From assembly GCA_036389715.1 (NCBI GenBank), contig DASVWH010000091.1:1-64000 (forward strand): a stretch of DNA of 64,000 nt, written 5' to 3'. Both the position numbers and the translations under genes were made by a program. Shown here piece by piece: positions 24,222 through 32,779 of this stretch. Each line of letters starts with the position of its first letter. Within the stretch, counting starts at the first letter, position 1. The DNA comes from DASVWH01 sp036389715. GTDB lineage: Bacteria; Acidobacteriota; Blastocatellia; Pyrinomonadales; Pyrinomonadaceae. The notes under the pieces were generated by a model. It was not told the origin of the DNA and did not search any database. It was given only the letters and a program-made list of their open reading frames with translations.

Positions 24222-27203
24222 ATGGAGCAGGAGCGGTTGCCCACCGGCGTCACGTTCGTGACGGAGGAGGAAGGGATTCGTGAGTATAGACTGGCCAATG
24301 GGATGAAGGTCTTGCTGGTGGAGAACCGCGTCGCGCCGGTGGCGACCGTGCTGGTGCTCTACAAGGTCGGCTCGCGCAACGAAGCTGTCGGGTACACGGG
24401 TTCGACGCACCTGCTCGAACACATGATGTTCAAGGGTACGCCGACCTTCAACAAAGAGAAGAACACGCAGATTGCCGCCACGCTGCAAAAGATCGGCGCG
24501 AGCTTCAACGCCACTACATGGTATGACCGCACTAACTATTTCGAGACAGTGCCCTCCGACCAGCTCGAATTGGCCATCAAGCTCGAAGCCGACAGGATGC
24601 GCAACTCGCTGATCGCAGACGCCGACCGCCAGTCCGAGATGACGGTCGTCCGCAACGAGTTGGAGCGCGGGCAGAACGAGCCCTCCGAGGTGCTCGACGA
24701 GGCCGTCTACGCCGCAGCCTTTCGCGAACACCCCTATCATCATCCGACCATCGGCTGGCGCGCAGATGTCGAAGGCGTGCCGACTTCGCGGCTCAAATCC
24801 TTCTTCGATACTTTCTATCATCCGAATAACGCGACGGTCGTCTTGGTCGGCGACTTTGAGCGCGGCGAGGCGCTCGGGCTCGTCAGCGAACACTTTGGCG
24901 CATACCCTGCTTCCGCAGAGCCGATTCCCGAAGTCTACACGGAAGAGCCGCCGCAGCAGGGCGAGCGCCGCCTGGTGATTCGCCGCGCCGGAGAGCTGGC
25001 CATCATCCAGATAGCCTTTCACACGCCGAGCGCGCTCGGACAGCTCCGCGTGCTCTCGAATGAGGAGTTGGCCGAGCTGGCCGCCAATCCGCCCGCACAG
25101 AACGACATCTACCCGCTCGTCGTCCTCTCGGTCTCCTTTTCGCACGGCATCACGAGCCGTCTCTACCAGGCGCTGGTCGAAAAGGAGCTGGCCGTCGAGG
25201 CCGTCTCGAACTGCGACCAGCACCGCGACCCGGGGCTCTTCAATGTCTATGCGACGGTGCGGCCGGGCGTCGAGCCCGCGCGGGTCGAAGCGGCCATCCT
25301 GGAAGAGCTTGGCAAGGTGGTCGCGGAGGGCCTCACTGAAACCGAGGTGGAGAAGGCCAAGCAGCAGATCATGGCGCAGGTGGCCTACACGCGCGACGGG
25401 ACGTACAACATCGCCGTCCAGATGTCGGAGGCCGAGGCCATCGCCGATTGGCGCTACTATAAGGATTACGCGGCCAACATCTCGCGGGTCACGACAGCCG
25501 ATGTCCGGCGCGTCGCCCGGACCTATTTCACGGAAGACAATCGCACCGTCGGCCACTTCATCCCCAAGCAGAGCGGCGCAAACAATGCTGGCAACGGCAG
25601 CAACGGCAACGGCAGCAACGGCAATGGCGGGGGCAGCAGCGGCGGCAGCGGCGGCGGCAGCGTCGAGCCGGGCCAGCTCCAGCGCGCGCTCTTTCAACGC
25701 GGCGTGCAGTTTTATGACGAGATTGACCCAGCCAGTGGCGGCGCGGCCCCGGCGGAAACCTCCCCCGAGACGGCGCAGCACGAGGGCCGTGAAGCGGGCG
25801 CGGGCGGCTCTCTGACGCCGCAGGCGATAGAGCAGCAGTCCGTTGCTCAGCGCGGCGACAAATCGTCCGCGGCGGTCGAGGCCATCACGGCCCGGACGAG
25901 CGCGAGGTCCAACTTCGCCGCGCGCATCTCCCGCACCGAGATCGAGAGCGGCGCTGCGCTGCTCATCCTCGAAAACCACGCGACGCCGACCGTCTCGCTG
26001 CGCGGGTCATTCCGCGCGGGCTCCTATTTCGAGCCGGAGGATAAGCCGGGCCTCGCGCAGATCGCGGCCAACATGCTCGAACGCGGGTCGAAGCGGCGGA
26101 CCAAGCTGGAGATAGCCGGGGCCCTCGAATCGGTCGGCGCTCAACTGGATTTCTCGGCCGACCCTTTTGCCGTCAGCATTGCGGCCCGCTCGCTCTCGAA
26201 GGATTTGCCGCTGGTGCTGGGCATCATCGCGGAACAACTGCGCGAGCCCGCCTTTCCCGGCGACGAGCTGGAAAAGCTCAAGCAGCAGTTCATCGCCATG
26301 ATTCAGGAGCAGCAATCGAACACCGGCTACCGCGCCCGCGAGCGCTTCACGCAGTTGATCTTCGAGCCCGCCAGCCCCTTCTACATGCACCCGGGCGAGC
26401 AGCTGGTCCAGAGCATCAGTTCGATTACGGTCGAAGACGTGCAGCGCTTCTACGACGAACGCTACGGCGGGCGCTCGCTGATTCTCTCCATCGCGGGCGA
26501 CGTCAACACGGCCGACGTGCAGCGACAGTTCCGGGAGGACTTCGGCCCATTTACGGGGCCTGAAAGCGTCGAGATTAACGTCACGGACCCTGAGCCGCAG
26601 GCCGAGACGCGGCGTGAAATCGTCCTCTTGAAAGAGAAGGCCAACGTTGACATTCTGCTCGGCACTGCCGCGCAACTGCGCCGCGACTCGAAAGACTACT
26701 ACGCGGCGCTGCTGGCCAACAGCGCGCTCGGCGAATCCACTCTCTCCTCGCGGCTGGGCCTCCAGGTGCGCGATGTGGAAGGATTGACCTACGGCATCAA
26801 CTCGCGCTTTCGCGCGCCGAGCCTCGCCGCCGGTCCCTGGTATGTCGGCGTCTCCGTCAACCCGAACAACGTCGAGAAAGCGATCAACTCGGCCCTGAAC
26901 GTCGTCCGCGACTACGTCCGCAACGGCATTCGTCCCGAAGAGCTGGCCGACGAAAAATCGTCTGCCATCGGCTCCTTCAAAGTCGGGCTGGCGACCAACG
27001 CAGGGCTCGCCCAGGCCATGTGGAATTCCGAGTTCTACAAGCTCGGGACCGATTACATAGACCGCTTCCCCGAAATCGTCCAGGCCGTGACCATCGAAGA
27101 AGTCAACGCGGCCATCCGAAAATACTTCCGGCCGGACCAACTGACGGTCGTCATCGCGGGCGATATGGAAGCGGCTACTGAGAGCATGGCCCCGACCGCT
27201 TAG
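24222..27203 (+). CDS. Fused two-half M16 (pitrilysin-type) zinc metallopeptidase
   Basis: About 994 residues, holding two M16 units in one chain. The first carries the inverted zinc motif H63-LLE-H67 and a downstream E146 in RNELERG, so it is the catalytic half. A flexible linker rich in Gly, Asn and Ser follows near residues 455-485. The second unit lacks HxxEH (NMLERGSKRRT at that place) but keeps the DVEGLTYGINSRF segment used in substrate binding. Most bacteria encode these halves as two genes. No signal peptide is visible. The ATG at 24222 lies 12 nt after AAGGAG; an ATG at 24201 is the alternative. A stable hairpin follows the stop. Confidence 0.85.
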   Translation: MEQERLPTGVTFVTEEEGIREYRLANGMKVLLVENRVAPVATVLVLYKVGSRNEAVGYTGSTHLLEHMMFKGTPTFNKEKNTQIAATLQKIGASFNATTWYDRTNYFETVPSDQLELAIKLEADRMRNSLIADADRQSEMTVVRNELERGQNEPSEVLDEAVYAAAFREHPYHHPTIGWRADVEGVPTSRLKSFFDTFYHPNNATVVLVGDFERGEALGLVSEHFGAYPASAEPIPEVYTEEPPQQGERRLVIRRAGELAIIQIAFHTPSALGQLRVLSNEELAELAANPPAQNDIYPLVVLSVSFSHGITSRLYQALVEKELAVEAVSNCDQHRDPGLFNVYATVRPGVEPARVEAAILEELGKVVAEGLTETEVEKAKQQIMAQVAYTRDGTYNIAVQMSEAEAIADWRYYKDYAANISRVTTADVRRVARTYFTEDNRTVGHFIPKQSGANNAGNGSNGNGSNGNGGGSSGGSGGGSVEPGQLQRALFQRGVQFYDEIDPASGGAAPAETSPETAQHEGREAGAGGSLTPQAIEQQSVAQRGDKSSAAVEAITARTSARSNFAARISRTEIESGAALLILENHATPTVSLRGSFRAGSYFEPEDKPGLAQIAANMLERGSKRRTKLEIAGALESVGAQLDFSADPFAVSIAARSLSKDLPLVLGIIAEQLREPAFPGDELEKLKQQFIAMIQEQQSNTGYRARERFTQLIFEPASPFYMHPGEQLVQSISSITVEDVQRFYDERYGGRSLILSIAGDVNTADVQRQFREDFGPFTGPESVEINVTDPEPQAETRREIVLLKEKANVDILLGTAAQLRRDSKDYYAALLANSALGESTLSSRLGLQVRDVEGLTYGINSRFRAPSLAAGPWYVGVSVNPNNVEKAINSALNVVRDYVRNGIRPEELADEKSSAIGSFKVGLATNAGLAQAMWNSEFYKLGTDYIDRFPEIVQAVTIEEVNAAIRKYFRPDQLTVVIAGDMEAATESMAPTA
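25590..25662 (+). repeat. Coding micro-repeat in the M16 linker
   Basis: The 15-bp unit GGCAACGGCAGCAAC occurs twice in direct succession (25590-25604 and 25605-25619), followed by degenerate GGCAGC repeats. It encodes the GNGSN and SGGSGGG linker between the two M16 halves. The near-perfect DNA repetition suggests growth by slippage. Confidence 0.7.
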
Positions 27204-27229
27204 CTCTCACCACGCGGTAACTTTGACAG

Positions 27230-27284
27230 TCCCGGCGAGCGGCGACATGACTTGCAGGCGCAGGCTCACGTTGCCGCTCGCCGG
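27230..27284 (+). terminator. Stem-loop terminator after the M16 gene
   Basis: CCCGGCGAGCGGC (27230-27242) pairs perfectly with 27272-27284. Three more pairs (one G-U) extend the stem inward. GTCGTTATT follows, which is only partly T-rich. Confidence 0.65.
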
Positions 27285-27454
27285 GGTCGTTATTGCCGAC
27301 GCGACCTGAAACATTTACCGCTCCGCTCTCAACTCAAAGCCCTGTAGACTCTTCCCGAATTGATACACCTCGCAAAGCGTCTTGCCTCGCGCCCGTCGCA
27401 TGTGACAGAATCCGTTTGCTGTCATCCTATCGCGCACTTCGACGGAGTTTCACC

Positions 27455-28135
27455 TTGCTTTCACGTCCGCGGTCCAGAAGTCTGAGCGCCGAGGCCATCG
27501 CTCGCATCGTGTGGGCGGTCTTGCTCTCGCTCGGCCTGCTGGCCGGGGCTCTGCCGCCGAGCGCCTTCTCCTTCTCCGCGGACGTTTGCCGGATGGACTG
27601 TTGCCTGGGCAAGTCGCCGCACGCGCCCGGCTCTTGCAGCATCGCTTTCGCGGACGAAGCTCAAGCCGAGCCGCCCGGTGAACTAACGGGCGATGCGGCC
27701 GCAACTGATAAGGCGATGCACGAGGGGACGCACGTGGCCCACGCGGCTGCGCGTGCGGACGGCTCACCTCATGCGGGCGGGGCTGCGAAACAGTCTTCTG
27801 AGAGCATGGCCCCGGCGCATCATTCATCTACGCGCGGTTCGAGGGCAGGTCATCATTCTTCCTCCACTCGACAAACGGCGCGGGCGGCCAGTGTCGTCGC
27901 CGCGTTTCTGGCAAAGCCCTGTTCGCCAGAGTGTGCAGCGGCCGCGTTGAGTTCTCCGACCGGGGGCCGCCGCCCGCGTGATGGGGCGCTGCTTAATCAC
28001 GGGTTCCTGCCGCGCGCGCCCTCCAGGATTGCGAATCTCGAATGGCTCTCGGGCCTCGTGCCGCTCTCGACCGGAGCGCGGGGCGTCTCTGTCCCGCGCG
28101 GGCCGCCCATCCTGCTCACCAATCCGTCAACTTAA
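27455..28135 (+). CDS. His- and Cys-rich membrane-anchored protein of unknown function
   Basis: About 226 residues. A hydrophobic segment (IVWAVLLSLGLLAGALPPSA) near residues 18-37 is a signal peptide or anchor. After it comes a Cys cluster CRMDCCLGKSPHAPGSC, then a long region with many His residues (HEGTHVAHAA, SPHAGG, PAHHSS, GHHSSS). The Cys/His pattern suggests metal binding, but no family can be named. TTG at 27455 is chosen because GGAG lies 7 nt before it and a positively charged N-terminus precedes the hydrophobic segment; the frame is open further upstream to 27293. The next gene, a TonB receptor, lies 289 bp downstream with no gene between. Confidence 0.55.
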   Translation: MLSRPRSRSLSAEAIARIVWAVLLSLGLLAGALPPSAFSFSADVCRMDCCLGKSPHAPGSCSIAFADEAQAEPPGELTGDAAATDKAMHEGTHVAHAAARADGSPHAGGAAKQSSESMAPAHHSSTRGSRAGHHSSSTRQTARAASVVAAFLAKPCSPECAAAALSSPTGGRRPRDGALLNHGFLPRAPSRIANLEWLSGLVPLSTGARGVSVPRGPPILLTNPST

Positions 28136-28424
28136 TCACCGTTAACGACCCGCGACCGTCGCGCCTCCGATGAGCGAACGCGTGAGCGCGCGCGCAAGCG
28201 AACGCGCCCGTCAGTGCCGTCTCTTCTGCTCCGGCGAAGCAGCGCTCTGCGCGGGCAAGCCGGGCTGTCACGGTCTCTCCGCAACTGCGGGCCGTGCCCG
28301 CTCCGGCGAGTGCGACTTCGGCCCGGCACGTCTCAAAAGTGCTGCGGCGTGGCGCTCGTCGTTCAATCGCAGGCTGACGAACGGCGCGGCCTATCTGCAT
28401 TGGTAAGAAGGACTTAGAAGAGTA

Positions 28425-31250
28425 ATGAGAATGGAACCGGCTGAAGTAAGCACGCGCGGCCGAACGGCTTTGCACAGAATCCTGCTGGGCGCTTTCATCC
28501 TTCTGGCCGCCTGCTCTCTACAGGCGCTCGCGCAGCAGACGGTGACGACCGCCACCATCAGCGGGCGCGTCGAAGACTCGAACGGCGCGGCGGTCGGCGG
28601 CGCAAAGCTAACGATTACGAGTCTCGAAACCAACTACCGGCAGATGACCGTGAGCGACGAAGAGGGCCGCTACAGGTTCTCTTACCTGCCGGTCGGCGCG
28701 TACCTGCTGAAGGCCGAGCAGGCGGGGTTTGCCACCCTCGACAGGCAGTTGACCCTGACGCTCGGGCAGGCGCTGGAAGTACCTCTCAGGCTCTCGGTCG
28801 CGGCTCTTTCCGGGAGCGTCGAGATTACCGCCGACGTGCCGGTCATCGAAGCGGCGCGCACGCAGGTCTCCGAGACCGTCCTGCCGCGAGAGATAGACAC
28901 GCTGCCCTTAAACGGTCGCAACTACCTGGACCTGGCGCTGCTCGTCCCTTCAGTCTCGCGCACCAACACGGGCAGCAACCAGCGCTTCGCAGAGACTTCG
29001 GCCGTCCCCGGAACAGGCATCTCCATCGCCGGACAACGCAACCTCAATAACGGCTTCGTCGTTGACGGCATGTCGGCCAACGACGACGCGGCCGATCTCG
29101 CCGGGACGTTCTACAGCCAGGAGGTGATACGCGAATTCCAGGTAATCACTTCGGGCGGCATCAGCGAGTTCGGGCGCGCTTCGAGCGGCGTCGTCAACAT
29201 CATCACGCAGTCCGGGACCAACGACTGGCGCGGGCGCCTCTACGGCTTCTTTCGCAACCGTCGCCTGGACGCGAGGAATCCGCTGGCCAGCCGCAAAGAC
29301 CCGCTGACGCAGGCGCAGTACGGCGCGAGCCTCGGCGGTCCGCTGCGGCGCGATAGGACGTTTCTCTTCGCCAATTTCGAGCAGACACGCCGTCACGACG
29401 CCGGTTTCATCACCATCAACCCTGCGAGCGCCGCTGTCATCAACAGCAGGCTCGACCGGCTCGGCTACCCGGGGCAGCGCCTTCAGACGGGCGAATTCGC
29501 GGGCGGCTACGATGTCACCAACCTCTTTGCGCGGGTGGACCACAGGTTGAGCCCTGCGAGCCTGTTCACGACGCGTTACAGCCTCTACCGAATTTCGAGC
29601 GCGAACGCGCGCAACGTCGGCGGTCTCAATGCCGCCGGTCGCGGAAGCGCCCTTGAGAACCGGGACCAGACCATCGCCTCCGGCATCGTCTCGACGCTCT
29701 CGTCGAAGACCATCAACGAGGCCCGGCTGCAATTGACGCGCAGCCGCCTGGACGCGCCCTTGAACGACCCTCTCGGCCCGGCCGTCAACATCAGCGGCGT
29801 CGCCGGTTTCGGGACGGCGACCTTCTCGCCGACGGCGCGCGCCATTGATCTCTTTGAGCTGGTTGATAATCTGACGACGCTCCGCGGCGCGCATGCCATC
29901 AAGGGCGGCGCGGATTTTCTGCTCAACCGCGTCGAGATAGCTTTCCCGGGCCCACTTCAGGGCGTCTACACCTTTTCGTCGCTGGCGGATTTCCAGGCCG
30001 GGCGCTACGTCACCTTTCAGCAGGCGTTCGGCGCGCCCGCTCAATTTCAGTCGAACCCGAACGTCGGCCTCTTCGTGCAGGACGAGTGGAAGCCGCGCCC
30101 GCAGCTGACCATCAACGTCGGCCTGCGCTACGACGCGCAGTTTCTCCCGCATCCCGTCAGGACGGACGCGAACAACCTTGCGCCGAGGCTCGGAATCGCC
30201 TACGCGCCGGGGAATCACAGGACGGTGGTGCGCGCCGGGTTCGGCATCTATTTCGACCGCATCCCGCTGCGCGCCACGTCCAACGCCTTGCAGCGCGACG
30301 GGACGAAATACATGATCGCGCTGCTCGCCTTCGGTCAAACGGGCGCGCCGCTCTTCCCCGCCGTGCTTGACCGTTATCCGGCGGGGCTTCCGGCGAGCAT
30401 CACGACGATTGATCCGGGCATCAGGAACGGGTACAGCGAGCAGGCCAACCTGCAAATCGAGCGCGAGCTGCCCGGCCATACTTCCCTTTCGGCGGGCTAT
30501 CAATACCTGCGCGGGCTGCACCTGCTGCTCTCGCGCAACATCAACGTGCCGACCGTCCCGGCCTCGGCGGGCATCTTCAACCAGGGTCGCCCGGATGCCC
30601 GCTTTGCCAACGTCAGCCGCTACGAGAGTTCCGGCGACTCCTCCTATCACGGGGTGACGGTCTCACTCAACCGGCACGTCTCGAAGTGGGCCAGCCTGCG
30701 CCTCTCCTACACGCTCTCGAAGGCGATGGACGATGCCGGAAACTTCTTCTTCAGCACGCCGCAGGATAATTTCAACCTGCGGGACGAACGCGGCCTCTCC
30801 GATAACGACCAGCGTCACAGGCTGAGCATCAGCGGCTCGCTTGAAGCTCCGGGAAGGGCCCGCCGGGCATCTCTCCTGAGAGAAGCGCTCGCGGGCTTTC
30901 GCCTGAGCTATATCTTCACCTACGGCTCACGCCTGCCCTTCAACATCCAGACGGGCACGGACCGCAACTTCGACACCAACGTCAACGACCGCCCCGCCGG
31001 GACGGCGCGCAACACCGGGCGCGGCTTCGCCAACGCCTCGCTGGACCTGCGCCTGAGCCGCACTTTTCGCCTCTCGGACCGCGTCGGGCTCGAAGCAATA
31101 GCCGAAGGCTTTAACGTCTTGAACCGGGCTAACCTGCAACTTCCGAACAATATCTTCGGAACGGGCCGGACGCCCCTGCCGAACTTCGGCCAGCCGAATG
31201 CCGCCGCCGACCCGAGGCAAATACAGCTCGGCCTGCGCCTCGGTTTTTGA
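28425..31250 (+). CDS. Oar-like TonB-dependent outer-membrane receptor
   Basis: 941 residues. A signal peptide (LGAFILLAACSLQALAQ) is followed by a carboxypeptidase-regulatory-like domain (ISGRVEDSNGAAVGGAKLTI to about residue 125). The plug-like region carries LPLNGRNYLDLALLVPSVS and SSGVVNIITQSGTNDWRG, both hallmarks of the large acidobacterial receptor family. A beta-barrel follows and ends in IQLGLRLGF, with the terminal aromatic residue expected for outer-membrane insertion. The ligand is unknown; siderophores, metals, oligosaccharides and peptides are all possible. A purine-rich ribosome-binding site (AAGGA) precedes the ATG. A BNR lipoprotein gene begins 24 bp after the stop. Confidence 0.88.
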   Translation: MRMEPAEVSTRGRTALHRILLGAFILLAACSLQALAQQTVTTATISGRVEDSNGAAVGGAKLTITSLETNYRQMTVSDEEGRYRFSYLPVGAYLLKAEQAGFATLDRQLTLTLGQALEVPLRLSVAALSGSVEITADVPVIEAARTQVSETVLPREIDTLPLNGRNYLDLALLVPSVSRTNTGSNQRFAETSAVPGTGISIAGQRNLNNGFVVDGMSANDDAADLAGTFYSQEVIREFQVITSGGISEFGRASSGVVNIITQSGTNDWRGRLYGFFRNRRLDARNPLASRKDPLTQAQYGASLGGPLRRDRTFLFANFEQTRRHDAGFITINPASAAVINSRLDRLGYPGQRLQTGEFAGGYDVTNLFARVDHRLSPASLFTTRYSLYRISSANARNVGGLNAAGRGSALENRDQTIASGIVSTLSSKTINEARLQLTRSRLDAPLNDPLGPAVNISGVAGFGTATFSPTARAIDLFELVDNLTTLRGAHAIKGGADFLLNRVEIAFPGPLQGVYTFSSLADFQAGRYVTFQQAFGAPAQFQSNPNVGLFVQDEWKPRPQLTINVGLRYDAQFLPHPVRTDANNLAPRLGIAYAPGNHRTVVRAGFGIYFDRIPLRATSNALQRDGTKYMIALLAFGQTGAPLFPAVLDRYPAGLPASITTIDPGIRNGYSEQANLQIERELPGHTSLSAGYQYLRGLHLLLSRNINVPTVPASAGIFNQGRPDARFANVSRYESSGDSSYHGVTVSLNRHVSKWASLRLSYTLSKAMDDAGNFFFSTPQDNFNLRDERGLSDNDQRHRLSISGSLEAPGRARRASLLREALAGFRLSYIFTYGSRLPFNIQTGTDRNFDTNVNDRPAGTARNTGRGFANASLDLRLSRTFRLSDRVGLEAIAEGFNVLNRANLQLPNNIFGTGRTPLPNFGQPNAAADPRQIQLGLRLGF

Positions 31251-31274
31251 AAGGAATAAGAGGAATAAGAGGTC

Positions 31275-32609
31275 ATGCTTAGCAGAAAACAGGTGCTCGC
31301 CGCGTTGGTCGTCATGCTCATGCTGCTCGTTGCGGGCTGCGCGCGGCAAGGGGATAAGGGGTCACGGAATAAGGAATCGGGAGGTGCTGCCGCGGCCTCC
31401 GCCCCGTTGGTCCGGGCAGAGCAGCCCGTGCGCGTCTCCGCCGAGCAGACGGACGCCGCCGAGCCTTCACTGGCCGCCGCTGGCGACGGCTCTCTCTACG
31501 TCGTCTGGGTCGAACACGGCGCGAACAAGACGGCCAATGTCATGCTCGCGCGCCGCGACGCCGAGGGACAATCCGCGGGCGCGCCCGTCCGCGTCAATCC
31601 GCAGGCGGGCCAGGCAGTCGCCTGGCGCGGCGACCCGCCGACCGTTGCCGTCGCGCCCGACCGGACGATTTATGTCGGCTGGACTGCGAGCGTCGCCGCG
31701 CCCGGCGGCCACGCCAACGACCTTTATCTCTCGGCCTCGCGCGACGGCGGGCAAACCTTTGCCGCGCCCGTTAAGGTCAACGACGACCGGCGGCCCAGCT
31801 CGCACGGAATGCACTCGCTGGCCGTCGGCGCGGACGGGCGCGTCTACATGGCATGGCTCGACGAGCGGAACGTCGCGCCGCCTGCGCCGCCGCCCGCCGG
31901 GCAGGCCGCGTTGGAGCACAAGATGGAGCGGATGGAGAGCAATAGCGAGACCTTCACGGCTTTCTCGACCGACGGCGGCCGTACCTTCTCCCCCAACCAG
32001 CGCATCTCGACGGAGGTCTGTCCCTGCTGCAAGACTTCGCTGGCCGTCGACGCGGACGGGCGCGTCTACGTTAGCTGGCGGCAGGTGCTGCCCGGCGATT
32101 ACAGGCACATCGCCGTCTCGACTTCGGGCGACGGCGGCCGGACGTTCTCCGCGCCGGTCATCGTCAGCGACGACCGCTGGATGATCGCCGGGTGTCCCGT
32201 CTCCGGCCCGGCGCTGGCGGTCGGCGCGGACGGGCGGCTGCGCGTCCTCTGGTACACGGCGGGCAAGCGCGGGACGCCCGGACTCTACTGGGCGGAATCG
32301 AGCGACGGCGGCAAGACCTTCACGGAGAGCAGGCCCTTTGCCGGAGGTCCGGCCAACGGGACGCCGCGCGTTATCATGAACGGCTCGGGCCAGTTGGTGG
32401 CTGTCTGGGAAAACAATGACGGCGGGGCGGCGCGCGTGATGGCCGCGCGGCTCGGCGGCGAGGGAGCGCCCGGCTCGCAGCCGCCTCTTTCGGAGGGCGC
32501 GGAGCTTCCCTCGGCCGCCGCTGCGGGCGACCAGCTCTTCATCGGATACATCACGAAAATCAAGAACCAGCGCAGCATCTGGCTCGTCCGCGCGCGGGTC
32601 GCAGCCTAG
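31275..32609 (+). CDS. BNR/sialidase-fold lipoprotein with CPCC motif
   Basis: 444 residues. The lipobox LVAGC puts the lipidated Cys at residue 22. The rest is a six-bladed propeller with Asp-box-like repeats (SRDGGQTFAA, STDGGRTFSP, SGDGGRTFSA, SSDGGKTFTE). Sialidase activity is not implied, since no catalytic Arg triad or Tyr/Glu pair was identified. A CPCC motif at about residues 249-252 is unusual and could bind a metal or form a disulfide. Codons shortly after the lipobox Cys derive from a degenerate repetitive stretch. It follows the TonB receptor by 24 bp and probably shares its message. Confidence 0.75.
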   Translation: MLSRKQVLAALVVMLMLLVAGCARQGDKGSRNKESGGAAAASAPLVRAEQPVRVSAEQTDAAEPSLAAAGDGSLYVVWVEHGANKTANVMLARRDAEGQSAGAPVRVNPQAGQAVAWRGDPPTVAVAPDRTIYVGWTASVAAPGGHANDLYLSASRDGGQTFAAPVKVNDDRRPSSHGMHSLAVGADGRVYMAWLDERNVAPPAPPPAGQAALEHKMERMESNSETFTAFSTDGGRTFSPNQRISTEVCPCCKTSLAVDADGRVYVSWRQVLPGDYRHIAVSTSGDGGRTFSAPVIVSDDRWMIAGCPVSGPALAVGADGRLRVLWYTAGKRGTPGLYWAESSDGGKTFTESRPFAGGPANGTPRVIMNGSGQLVAVWENNDGGAARVMAARLGGEGAPGSQPPLSEGAELPSAAAAGDQLFIGYITKIKNQRSIWLVRARVAA

Positions 32610-32695
32610 CTTTGATGGCGAACGAAGGGCAGACAGTATGCAAAGAATCCGCATGGTCTTCGTCCATCCGGGCAGAGCCCGTGCAACTCAGCATC

Positions 32696-32730
32696 GAGTT
32701 TGACATTCATAAGATTGAGTTCGACATTCA
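32696..32730 (+). repeat. Direct repeat spaced by 21 bp upstream of a secreted-protein gene
   Basis: GAGTTTGACATTCA (32696) and GAGTTCGACATTCA (32717) are nearly identical and start 21 bp apart, two turns of the helix. They lie in the 170-bp space between the BNR gene and the gene at 32780, so they could be an operator. Confidence 0.45.
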
Positions 32731-32779
32731 AAGGCTCAAGTTGTCTTCCCGGTTCCATCCCCTCGCAGAGGAGTTTCTC

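Noticed and set aside
24195..25979. Minus-strand frame of about 594 codons opposite the M16 peptidase
   Set aside because: It overlaps the catalytic half of the M16 gene, has no recognisable domain, and its composition mirrors the sense codons.
28950..30650. Minus-strand frame of about 566 codons opposite the TonB receptor
   Set aside because: Shadow frame inside a confidently assigned receptor; no motif or ribosome-binding site.
31275..32609. True sialidase activity of the BNR lipoprotein
   Set aside because: Only Asp-box repeats are visible; the Arg triad and the catalytic Tyr/Glu pair of sialidases were not identified.
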